Below the pieces are notes generated by a model. That model ran no database searches and was not told where the DNA came from. It saw only the letters and a list, made by a program, of their open reading frames with translations. A DNA stretch of 64,000 nt from an uncultured Pirellula sp. (GTDB lineage: Bacteria; Planctomycetota; Planctomycetia; Pirellulales; Pirellulaceae). The stretch is from NCBI GenBank assembly GCA_903858115.1, contig CAIOHR010000080.1:22220-86219 (forward strand), in the 5' to 3' direction. Position numbers and translations under genes: made by a program. Within the stretch, counting starts at the first letter, position 1. The number at the start of each line of letters is the position of its first letter. Below, one piece after another: positions 18,866 through 26,107 of the stretch.

Positions 18866-19801
18866 TCAAACAGGTACATCGACGTTGCGAAGACATCGCT
18901 CGATTATCGACTCCGCGGTAGACCGTTCGCTACCAGCAGTAAAGCCTCGCGGCATGATTCGGTGAGCCAGTACGGAAATTGCTAACGACTTCACATCGTC
19001 CGGCACAACAAATGCGCGGCCATGGAGAAATGCTTGGGCTTGAGCAGCGCGATAAAAAGAAAGCGCACCTCGGGTACTCACACCAACCTGAATTTCGCTG
19101 CTCCTCCGAGTATCATCGACTATATCTTGTAAGTAGTTCAGGATCGATTCTTCTACATCAATGGAACGAACCGACTGTTGCATCGAAAGAACTTCCCCTA
19201 CAGCCACTACGGACTGAAGGGTCTCGACGGGTTCACCAGCTTGGTGAGATCGAAATATGTTCCGTTCCGCCTCACGTCCAGGATATCCAACATCGATTCG
19301 CATGATGAAACGATCGAGCTGACTTTCGGGCAGAACGTAAGTCCCCTCGAACTCGAACGGGTTTTGTGTCGCAATGACCATAAATGGATTAGGTAACGAA
19401 TAGGTTTTTCCATCCACGCTCGCTTGACGCTCGCTCATCGCCTCCAACAATGCGCTTTGCGTTCGCGGGGGAGCACGGTTGATTTCGTCCCCCAGGACAA
19501 TATTTGCAAAGATTGGCCCCTGATTAAACTTGAACTCACCATCATGGTAGATACTGCTACCAATAATATCCGAAGGAAGCAAATCTGGTGTAAATTGTAC
19601 CCGCGAAAATTTTCCATCGATACTTTTCGCGATCGCCTTGGCAAGTAACGTTTTGCCCACGCCAGGGACGTCCTCAAGCAACAAGTGCTCCCCTGCGAGC
19701 AAAGCAATCAAAATTCGGCGGACCACCTCTTTTTTCCCGAGTACTACCGACTCAATATTTTTTTCTAGACGAACTAGGACCGGGCTTATCTCGTTGACCA
19801 T
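18866..19801 (-). CDS. MoxR family AAA+ ATPase
   Basis: A 311-residue AAA+ ATPase of the MoxR group. Walker A is DVPGVGKT (about 44-51) and Walker B is IVLGDEINRAPPRTQSALLE. The sensor/arginine region follows (VIATQNPFEFEGTYVLPESQ). The length is normal for the family. MoxR proteins act as chaperone-like ATPases that activate or assemble partner complexes, often with VWA-containing proteins; the DUF58 gene directly downstream is the likely partner. It is the first gene of a probable three-gene minus-strand operon (MoxR, DUF58, FtsX permease). Confidence 0.93.
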   Translation of the reverse strand: MVNEISPVLVRLEKNIESVVLGKKEVVRRILIALLAGEHLLLEDVPGVGKTLLAKAIAKSIDGKFSRVQFTPDLLPSDIIGSSIYHDGEFKFNQGPIFANIVLGDEINRAPPRTQSALLEAMSERQASVDGKTYSLPNPFMVIATQNPFEFEGTYVLPESQLDRFIMRIDVGYPGREAERNIFRSHQAGEPVETLQSVVAVGEVLSMQQSVRSIDVEESILNYLQDIVDDTRRSSEIQVGVSTRGALSFYRAAQAQAFLHGRAFVVPDDVKSLAISVLAHRIMPRGFTAGSERSTAESIIERCLRNVDVPV

Positions 19802-20178
19802 GCGGAGATTTTCGGTTGAAGCTAAAGGAAAGGGAAGTCAAAACGCAATGCTGTGCTATTACAACGCAGTGCTGTGCTATTACGATGTGGTGTACCGAAT
19901 TCGAATCCTGGTGCAAATCGCCTAATTTTGCACCTAAAATCGCTTCGGTCGTACCTGCCGAGCCATTAAAGCTTTAGGCAATCGCCAGGATTGTAGTGGA
20001 TATCTATTCCATGCGAAGGAGTAACCGACAGGTTACTTCACTTTGCAACCTAGAACGGAGGGGCCATTCGGATACCTTGTTCGTCTGCGAGCACGAGTCT
20101 CTTGACCACGCCAATGCTCGTCTGCAGCCCACTCATTGTTCGCCTTGCGGGCATATCAATCTCCAATGCATGCGATTG
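19802..20178. other. Intergenic region upstream of the MoxR operon
   Basis: No convincing gene. It holds a 21-bp direct repeat close to the MoxR start (19842-19883) and a small inverted repeat, AGTAACC/GGTTACT (20020-20037). It presumably contains the MoxR operon promoter on the minus strand and the 3' end of the metallophosphoesterase transcript. Confidence 0.6.
19842..19883. repeat. 21-bp tandem direct repeat, two copies
   Basis: Copies at 19842-19862 and 19863-19883 differ at one base (AACGCARTGCTGTGCTATTAC). They lie 41-82 bp upstream of the MoxR start codon, two helical turns apart in phase, so they could be an operator; they could equally be a slippage duplication. Confidence 0.85.
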
Positions 20179-21249
20179 CTAAGACGGTGTCGTAGCGAGT
20201 TGCAAGCTGAATTTGTTCTGCGTCGACTCATTCTTTTGGTTGAGGGTTGGAGAGTAGTCGCAGACGCTCACCGACTTTCCGTCACTTCGAAACTCCAATA
20301 GTCGCAGCCATCCATCGCCTCCATTCGGACGCATTTGAAAATTGACAAGTATCTGATGGACGTTACGATCGGTCGGAGTCTGCGAGATCAATCGTCCTAG
20401 CCCATCACCGAGTACATGTCCATTGAGAGTCATGATGAAATTATTGTGTTTGGCAACTAAACCCGTCCAAAGTTCTTCACCGTCGCTCACATCGTTGTCT
20501 GTACTTTTGGCAATCGCATAGTTGTGAGGATTCCAGTTCTGTTTCGTTCCATGAGCATGCCAGTCGTATCGCGAGTCGTCGTAGTAAATATAGGCATGAG
20601 TCGTAAGAATGATTGCTCGATTTTTGTGTTGACCAACGACATCATTTGCCCATCGTAGCACGTCTTTTCGAGGACCAAATTCGAGACAAAGCGAAAGGAA
20701 ATTCCTACCACCTGCTGAAAAAAGATGGAAACTGTTTTCGAGGCGGCTGGGTTCCCGGTCATACACGCCCCCAAAGGTCGGCAAGTCTCGGAATTTGGCC
20801 ACTGGAAACGCAGCGCTCAAACCGCAATTTCTGTCCTTGCAAGAGCCTTTCTCACTGTAATCGTGGTTGCCTGGAACCATGAAGTACGGGACGATGCCAT
20901 CCAGTTGATTCATCGCCTTGATGGCATTGTCCCACTCCGGTGCAGAGTTGTGATTCGTGACATCGCCTAGATGGAGCACACATGCGATGTTGCGATCTTT
21001 TTTGTTTTCTGCAATCCATCGCGTTTGTGCCATGTACTGCTCAGGGAACTTCTCGCTGTAGTTTTGAGTGTCTGGCAACACAGCAATGGTGAAGGAATCT
21101 TTCGCGGGCTTGTCGGGTTCGCCATTTACAAGCACACCATCGGCATAAGGATCAGTCTTCTTCTGACCGAAGCAATGCGACGAAAGGAGTGAAGTAATGG
21201 CACCAGCCGTTGCAGACTGGAGTAAAGTACGACGAGTCAAGTGTTCCAT
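20179..21249 (-). CDS. Exported metallophosphoesterase (calcineurin-like)
   Basis: A 356-residue protein. The N-terminus MEHLTRRTLLQSATAGA is a twin-arginine signal followed by a hydrophobic stretch, so export in a folded state is likely. The metal-binding motifs of calcineurin-like phosphoesterases appear in order: VLPDTQNY, HLGDVTNHN, VPGNHDY and, later, TTHAY and LNGHVLGDG. The start at 21249 is set by the Tat motif and an upstream AGGAAA; the longer frame from 21342 is not needed. The substrate is unknown. The PhyH gene ends 103 bp upstream on the same strand, so cotranscription is possible. Confidence 0.88.
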   Translation of the reverse strand: MEHLTRRTLLQSATAGAITSLLSSHCFGQKKTDPYADGVLVNGEPDKPAKDSFTIAVLPDTQNYSEKFPEQYMAQTRWIAENKKDRNIACVLHLGDVTNHNSAPEWDNAIKAMNQLDGIVPYFMVPGNHDYSEKGSCKDRNCGLSAAFPVAKFRDLPTFGGVYDREPSRLENSFHLFSAGGRNFLSLCLEFGPRKDVLRWANDVVGQHKNRAIILTTHAYIYYDDSRYDWHAHGTKQNWNPHNYAIAKSTDNDVSDGEELWTGLVAKHNNFIMTLNGHVLGDGLGRLISQTPTDRNVHQILVNFQMRPNGGDGWLRLLEFRSDGKSVSVCDYSPTLNQKNESTQNKFSLQLATTPS

Positions 21250-21352
21250 GTTTTTTTCCTGGTCAAGATCGTATAGCTTGGCCACATTGTAGTTTATACG
21301 CTCCCTCAAAACCGAAGTTCGCGGTGCGGCTTTCTGATCCACTTCTCGTTTC

Positions 21353-22180
21353 TCAGTTGGCCGAAGGTCTCGCTACGTTTGCCCAATGTCCGCGGGGGTC
21401 TCGCCCGCGGACTTGGACCCCCTTTAAATTCCAGTCTAAGGCAGCATGAACTTCGGCTGCACAATATCGCAACGTCAACGCGCATCGACGTCGGTTGGAA
21501 CGGTTTACTTCAGATCCATGAAGCAGCAAATCGGCATGCATGGATGCCCAGCCTGCGGGAAGTGGATTCCAAACAACTTGGCCAAATTGCTCCGGATTTT
21601 CAATCGTTTGATTCAGAACGTTGTGGTCGTCGGAACTGCTCGGGCGATAGGTCATGTGTCCATGATGATGACTACCCGAGATGAACTTCATACATGCGTT
21701 CTCTTCATCAGCGTCATCGATCGCGAGCCAGACCGTAATTGCCTTGGACGGCGACAATGGCCAATAGCTTGCGTCTTGGTGCCAGGCAACTGACTTTCCA
21801 TCTCCCGGCATCTTGCAAAAAAAGTGAGATCCCCAACCAATGACATTGTCCCCCAACAGATCGCTGACGAAGTCCACGATCCGTGGGTTGGTTAGGATAT
21901 CATGCACCGGACCGTACTTCATGTGAGCAGAACTGATGGAATAACTGTCTCCACCTGCTTGTACCGTGCGGGCCAAAAGATCGTCGAAATAGGTGCGGAT
22001 CGAAGCAATCTCTGCTGGAGAATAAATCTGCAACGGTGCAACATACCCCCGGTCATTGAAGCCATCGATCTGTTCCGTGGTCAGAACCTTCGGGGATGCG
22101 TTTACGGTTGGATAGAAATGCAAGTCTCGATCGAGAGACTGTAGTTCTTGTTCGGTTGGAACGATGGAAAATGACTTCAT
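21353..22180 (-). CDS. Phytanoyl-CoA dioxygenase (PhyH) family protein
   Basis: A 275-residue member of the Fe(II)/2-oxoglutarate-dependent PhyH family. The first metal ligands are in WHQDASYW (HxD), the distal histidine in HADLLLHGSEVN, and the 2-oxoglutarate-binding arginine in NRRRCALTLRY. Such enzymes hydroxylate small molecules in secondary or lipid metabolism; the substrate here cannot be read from sequence. GAAGGTAA lies just before the start codon. The gene stands alone apart from the metallophosphoesterase downstream. Confidence 0.9.
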   Translation of the reverse strand: MKSFSIVPTEQELQSLDRDLHFYPTVNASPKVLTTEQIDGFNDRGYVAPLQIYSPAEIASIRTYFDDLLARTVQAGGDSYSISSAHMKYGPVHDILTNPRIVDFVSDLLGDNVIGWGSHFFCKMPGDGKSVAWHQDASYWPLSPSKAITVWLAIDDADEENACMKFISGSHHHGHMTYRPSSSDDHNVLNQTIENPEQFGQVVWNPLPAGWASMHADLLLHGSEVNRSNRRRCALTLRYCAAEVHAALDWNLKGVQVRGRDPRGHWANVARPSAN

Positions 22181-22296
22181 GGCGGTTACCTTCGAGAAGA
22201 TTGGCGGGTTGAAAAGTCGGAGGGTTTATACGATGAGTACTTTGACGGAAACCGCAGTTTACTCGATTGCGAGTCAAGCTTGTACTTCGTATAGCT

Positions 22297-22857
22297 TCAA
22301 TACCAAAATGAGACGAGCAATAGTACTAGAATGATTGTCCCGCAGATCGACTTGAGCAACGTTCCCAAAAGCTTGCCAAATAGAGCACCCCAACCTATTT
22401 TTATTGCGAGTTCCCACTCTTTTCCATCCCATCGCTCGCCAGCGACCGCTCCCACAAATGCTCCTAAGCCACCGAAGAGTACGGCGGCGATCAAGCTACC
22501 GACGATGGGTACTGGTACACCGACAAAAATGCCGACGATCGCACCAACTACGGAACCGGCGAGAGCTAAAGCGCTTCCTTTGCGGGACCCACCTAGTTGA
22601 TTGACTCCAGCGGCTCCAGCGACGAACTCGACGACTTCCCCTAACGTAGCCAGGCCCAGAGCGAGAAGCACCGTCGTGCTAGAAACGTCAAAGTATGTTG
22701 CCTCGGGCGTGAAGTATGCGGTCATTGCAGCGATTCCTAGGAGTCCCCAGTTCCCAGGCAGCCCCAGCAGTGTAAGGACCCAAGAAATGGCTGCCAACAA
22801 TGAAAGAGATATCGGGATGAGCGGTGTCAGCCAGCTAAAGTAGTCGCTTATCTGCAT
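22297..22857 (-). CDS. DUF456 family membrane protein
   Basis: A 186-residue integral membrane protein rich in Gly/Ala hydrophobic segments. The recognisable features are LLGLPGNWGLLGIAAMTAYF near the N-terminus and glycine-zipper-like repeats (VVGAIVGIFVGVPVPIVGSL, FGGLGAFVGAVAGE). This pattern matches DUF456, small membrane proteins of unknown function. The start at 22857 (MQISDYFSW) is preferred to 22947, which would add an unlikely basic N-terminal extension. No partner genes are nearby. Confidence 0.8.
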   Translation of the reverse strand: MQISDYFSWLTPLIPISLSLLAAISWVLTLLGLPGNWGLLGIAAMTAYFTPEATYFDVSSTTVLLALGLATLGEVVEFVAGAAGVNQLGGSRKGSALALAGSVVGAIVGIFVGVPVPIVGSLIAAVLFGGLGAFVGAVAGERWDGKEWELAIKIGWGALFGKLLGTLLKSICGTIILVLLLVSFWY

Positions 22858-23021
22858 AGAATAAACTTTGGAATGCTTTTTGAGCCAGTGGTTCGGTCGT
22901 GATCGGATGCCATCATTTGTATGAAAATTCGAACAAATTCGAAACATCTTGGTTTAGCGTTTTGTGCAGTGAGAACAAATTAGGTAACATGATTGGAGTT
23001 CCAACGCAATCCTCGGCGTGC

Positions 23022-23080
23022 AGCGCCAGCGAATGCACCGCACTCGCTCGCGCTTCGTGCTTAGGATCATCATGGCACGA
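23022..23080. repeat. REP-like imperfect palindrome (two hairpins)
   Basis: AGCGCCAGCGA (23022-23032) pairs with TCGCTCGCGCT (23044-23054) with one mismatch; the loop holds a further TGC/GCA pairing. Immediately after it, TCGTGC (23055-23060) pairs with GCACGA (23075-23080). The GC-rich double hairpin in an intergenic gap resembles dispersed REP/RAYT-associated elements. A RAYT gene begins at the right end of this window. Confidence 0.55.
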
Positions 23081-23117
23081 GGTTATGGGGTTTTAACTCA
23101 AACCGGGAGTAGTCAGG

Positions 23118-23732
23118 ATGGGCGAGAGCTCTTCGTTAGATTGTAGTGTATTGGTATTGAACCGATTCTACATGGCGGTTCGCGTTGTCGACGTACGCAG
23201 AGCGATGATTCTGTTGTATCGAAGTTGCGCAGAGGTCATCACCATAGAAGACAGCCAATACCAAAATTATGATTTTGAAGCTTGGTGTGAGCTTTCCGAA
23301 TTACAGGCCATGGAAAAGCAGTCTGGCGAAGACTATCTAAGGACTCCCAATCGCGAGTTGTTGGTCCCGAGGATTGTAAGGCTGGTGCTATACGATCGAA
23401 TTCCAAAGTCCACGGTGCGGTTCAATCGTAAAACACTTTTCGCACGCGATGGATATCATTGTCAATATTGCGGTCAAACGAGACCCATGAGCCAACTCAG
23501 CTTGGACCATGTGATTCCGAGATCTCAAGGTGGGAAAACCACTTGGGAGAATGTTGTTTGCTCGTGTTTGAATTGCAACAGCAGAAAAGGTGGCCGCACG
23601 CCCTTGCAGGCCAACATGAAGTTGCTTTCGACACCTGCGAGGCCACATTCCAATCCAGGAATTGCCGTTACGCTCAAGGATCCACGCTACGAGTCGTGGA
23701 AAACGTTCTTGACCAGCAACGCAGCCAGCTAA
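23118..23732 (+). CDS. HNH endonuclease
   Basis: A 204-residue protein of the HNH family common in bacteria. The N-terminal CSVLVLNRFYMAVRVVDVRR segment is typical of this subgroup and supports the 23118 start. The nuclease core has the first zinc pair in CQYCGQ, the catalytic LDHVIPRSQGG and ENVV, and the second pair in CLNCNSRKGG. These proteins cut DNA in vitro in some cases, but the cellular role of this subgroup is unsettled. It stands alone, with no restriction-modification or phage genes beside it, so it is probably a housekeeping member and not a homing or defence nuclease. Confidence 0.9.
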   Translation: MGESSSLDCSVLVLNRFYMAVRVVDVRRAMILLYRSCAEVITIEDSQYQNYDFEAWCELSELQAMEKQSGEDYLRTPNRELLVPRIVRLVLYDRIPKSTVRFNRKTLFARDGYHCQYCGQTRPMSQLSLDHVIPRSQGGKTTWENVVCSCLNCNSRKGGRTPLQANMKLLSTPARPHSNPGIAVTLKDPRYESWKTFLTSNAAS

Positions 23733-23824
23733 GCCTAGCCCCGACTTCATTCGCAGCAGCATTATGCTAAACTGTGTTGGCGGAATGGTTCAATACTTGT
23801 AAGAAACAGCCGAGAGAGTGCCGT

Positions 23825-24322
23825 ATGAGTTCGGGAGATGGAGCCTCGACTTCCTTTGAGACAATGCGTGGACGCAACTATCCAACCATTCGTCAATTCA
23901 CCGTTTTCCTAGAAAATCGCGTCGGCCAATTGCTTGAGGTCGTGAGGCGATTTGAGGGCACCGGCATTCGTATTGTCGCCCTTTCGATTAACGATTCAGC
24001 GGAGTGCGCGTTTGTACGGTTTCTCGTGAGTCATCCAGAGCGAGGTCGTGAAATTTTGGAACGTGCAGGACTTGCAATTATTGAAACCGATTTGATCGGC
24101 GTTGAGTTGCCCGAGGGGGGGCAGCCTTTACTTCAGATCTGTGCAGCCTTGTTGCAAGCGGAAATAAACATCATTCAGGCTTATCCGTTGCTTTTCCGAC
24201 CTCACGGTGAACCGGCCGTCGCCATTATGGTCGACAACACCGAGAACGCGCTCGATACGCTCGCCCGAAAGGGATTCACGATGATCACCGAAGGGGATTT
24301 GCTGGACAGCATGGGCGATTAA
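23825..24322 (+). CDS. ACT domain protein
   Basis: A 165-residue protein made of two ACT domains: the first begins RQFTVFLENRVGQLLEVVRR and the second PLLQICAALLQAEINIIQAY. ACT domains bind amino acids or similar ligands and control enzymes. Planctomycete relatives are sometimes labelled acetolactate synthase, but this protein has no catalytic (ThDP-binding) part; at most it could be a regulatory subunit. Start candidates are 23825 and 23867 (MRGRNYPTIRQ); the ATG at 23774 looks too early. The stop overlaps the convergent lipoprotein gene by 4 bp. Confidence 0.85.
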   Translation: MSSGDGASTSFETMRGRNYPTIRQFTVFLENRVGQLLEVVRRFEGTGIRIVALSINDSAECAFVRFLVSHPERGREILERAGLAIIETDLIGVELPEGGQPLLQICAALLQAEINIIQAYPLLFRPHGEPAVAIMVDNTENALDTLARKGFTMITEGDLLDSMGD

Positions 24323-24648
24323 AGCGATGGATCCACCGTTAACTCAGAGTTTATCTCCGATGGAATTTCCGATTCGTAGTAGAGCTCAGCATTGGGATCC
24401 GAAACGGTCCCGTTACCGTCCAAGCCTGACTCATGTGGGTTGGCCCCTAAAAGATTAGGATCGCTGAAAGGTGAGCCGACTCGGCCTCGCTTCATATCTA
24501 CCCGCGGAGTGCTAGATCCGAACGCAACATAGTCATCCAAGTAGGGTTGGCGACAAATGGTGCAGCCTGGTGCCGTAACGATACCCGCGACCAGCAGTAT
24601 TGGCCCAACGAAGCGAAATTTGTTTTGGAGGGTTCCAGGGCTGTTCAT
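24319..24648 (-). CDS. Small predicted lipoprotein
   Basis: A 109-residue protein with a hydrophobic N-terminal segment (FVGPILLVAGIVTAPGC) ending at a cysteine, a plausible lipobox. After it comes TICRQPYLDDYVAFGSSTPR, a segment I associate with a conserved planctomycete family of small lipoproteins. The rest is acidic and probably disordered. No function can be assigned. The ATG at 24648 is preferred over a TTG at 24660. It converges with the ACT gene with a 4-bp overlap. Confidence 0.7.
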   Translation of the reverse strand: MNSPGTLQNKFRFVGPILLVAGIVTAPGCTICRQPYLDDYVAFGSSTPRVDMKRGRVGSPFSDPNLLGANPHESGLDGNGTVSDPNAELYYESEIPSEINSELTVDPSL

Positions 24649-24884
24649 GAATGTTTCCAATTGACTTGCGCGACAGCGGTTAGCGTAATTCGTATCACCA
24701 GCAGCACATTTCTTCTCATCGGCACTACTGGTTGCGGTATTTAGGGAAACTTTGCCGATCGCAGAGACTCTGCCGATTTTTCTTTCTGTGATAGATGTTC
24801 AGAAATAGTCTCTCGCTTGCCGAACAACTAACAGAGTACGTTGCCATGATAGATTGAATTGCTAGCGTTCGAATCAAAGAATTC

Positions 24885-26033
24885 ATGAGAGAACCGATAC
24901 GAGTAATAGAGCCGCAGGCAGTAAAAGAATCGCTTCGGGTGTGCAAGACAGCCAAGCCTATCTGGATTGCTGTTGTTGCTACCCTGCTCTGGGGAATCAA
25001 CGGGCTGAAAGTCCAAAGCGTTGTTCACGAATTGATCGTAACCATTGCCATATCGCAGCACCGAATTGATTCACTGCTAGCACTGGAGGGGAAATGCATT
25101 CCCAACACCAAAACGCATCTCGTTCGGTGTTCAACGAGTTCGCAAAGCGTATTGGACTCTGAACTACGAACGGTACAAGTGCGGTTGAGGTCTACAAGCC
25201 GAAGAGAGCTGAATCGAATAGAACAGGCCTTGGAGATTGCAACCCAGCCGACGTTTCTATCCCAGGAGTATGAAAACATCGCCAAAGAGCTACGTCTTGC
25301 CAATTGGATGCATGAGTCGTGGGCCCATACAGTCAAAGTTCTGCGCGCCGATCATGACCGAGAGTTGGCCCGACAGGATGTCTCAACAGACAAACCGGTC
25401 TATCGACTTGTGGGGTTCAAAAACCCTCAACCTGAGGGGCCTCCCGAGTTGGAAAAAGAAATGGCAACATACAGCACTCGCATCCGTGAGCTTGAGCAAT
25501 CGTTGGAAAAAGCTAAGTCGAAATCGAAAGGCTTTCTGTCGTTCACGGGCAGTAAAAGACAATATCCAGTTGTAAGTGCTTTGGGTTGGTGGAGGCTTTC
25601 GGTTCTGTCACTCATGGCATTCGCTTGCTGGTTCTCTGCTTCAATTCTGCTGAAGCGAGAATCTACTCTCTCCATATCGCCTATTTCATGGAGCGCCGTT
25701 CTGAAGAGAATTTGGTCTAATAAAAAAAGGAACGAACCTCTGACAGGACAGTCGATCGGTGGGGTTCCATGCCTGGGAATTTTTGTTGTTCGAACGGATT
25801 CGTTGTTGTCCTTTTCTCCTCGTCGCGAGTCTGAAAACGAATCGCTAGTGAGGAAACCACGGCCAGTTTACGTTGTGCGAGTTCAAGCAAATGCGATCGT
25901 ATTTGCACGCGTTCTGTTGATTCTTTGGTTTGCAGTATTTGCCATGCGATTTCTGATTGACGCAAGCTGGCGGGAGTTGTTTTTCGCCTCGCCGCTTGCT
26001 GGATTGTCACGTATCGCGGGAGGTGTATTCTGA
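24885..26033 (+). CDS. Membrane protein with coiled coil, unknown function
   Basis: A 382-residue protein with no family I recognise. A membrane segment near residues 26-46 (IWIAVVATLLWGINGL) is followed by a region with coiled-coil character (about 170-215: ELEKEMATYSTRIRELEQSL), a second membrane segment near 233-252 (LSLMAFACWFSASILL) and a third near 340-360 (VFARVLLILWFAVFAMRFLI). The topology, an extracytoplasmic coiled coil between membrane segments, recalls chain-length or scaffold proteins, but the sequence does not settle it. The following TPR gene starts within 75 bp or less, so the two probably form one transcript. Confidence 0.7.
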   Translation: MREPIRVIEPQAVKESLRVCKTAKPIWIAVVATLLWGINGLKVQSVVHELIVTIAISQHRIDSLLALEGKCIPNTKTHLVRCSTSSQSVLDSELRTVQVRLRSTSRRELNRIEQALEIATQPTFLSQEYENIAKELRLANWMHESWAHTVKVLRADHDRELARQDVSTDKPVYRLVGFKNPQPEGPPELEKEMATYSTRIRELEQSLEKAKSKSKGFLSFTGSKRQYPVVSALGWWRLSVLSLMAFACWFSASILLKRESTLSISPISWSAVLKRIWSNKKRNEPLTGQSIGGVPCLGIFVVRTDSLLSFSPRRESENESLVRKPRPVYVVRVQANAIVFARVLLILWFAVFAMRFLIDASWRELFFASPLAGLSRIAGGVF

Positions 26034-26107
26034 ATCTCATCCGAAGAGAACGGCGGTCTGTTGGTCGGAATCGAAACGGGCTGAGCAAAAAAATCCTGTT
26101 AGGGGCG

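Noticed and set aside
19890..19925. A TTCGAATCC stretch like a tRNA T-loop
   Set aside because: No acceptor, D or anticodon stems can be folded around it.
21388..21412. A GC-rich 9-bp hairpin (GTCCGCGGG/CCCGCGGAC)
   Set aside because: It lies within the conserved C-terminal codons of the PhyH gene and lacks a T-run, so it is unlikely to be a terminator.
23118..23732. A defence or homing role for the HNH endonuclease
   Set aside because: No methylase, intron, intein or phage genes adjoin it, and the N-terminal form is the common housekeeping type.
23825..24322. Acetolactate synthase activity for the ACT protein
   Set aside because: The protein consists only of ACT domains; no catalytic subunit is present or adjacent.
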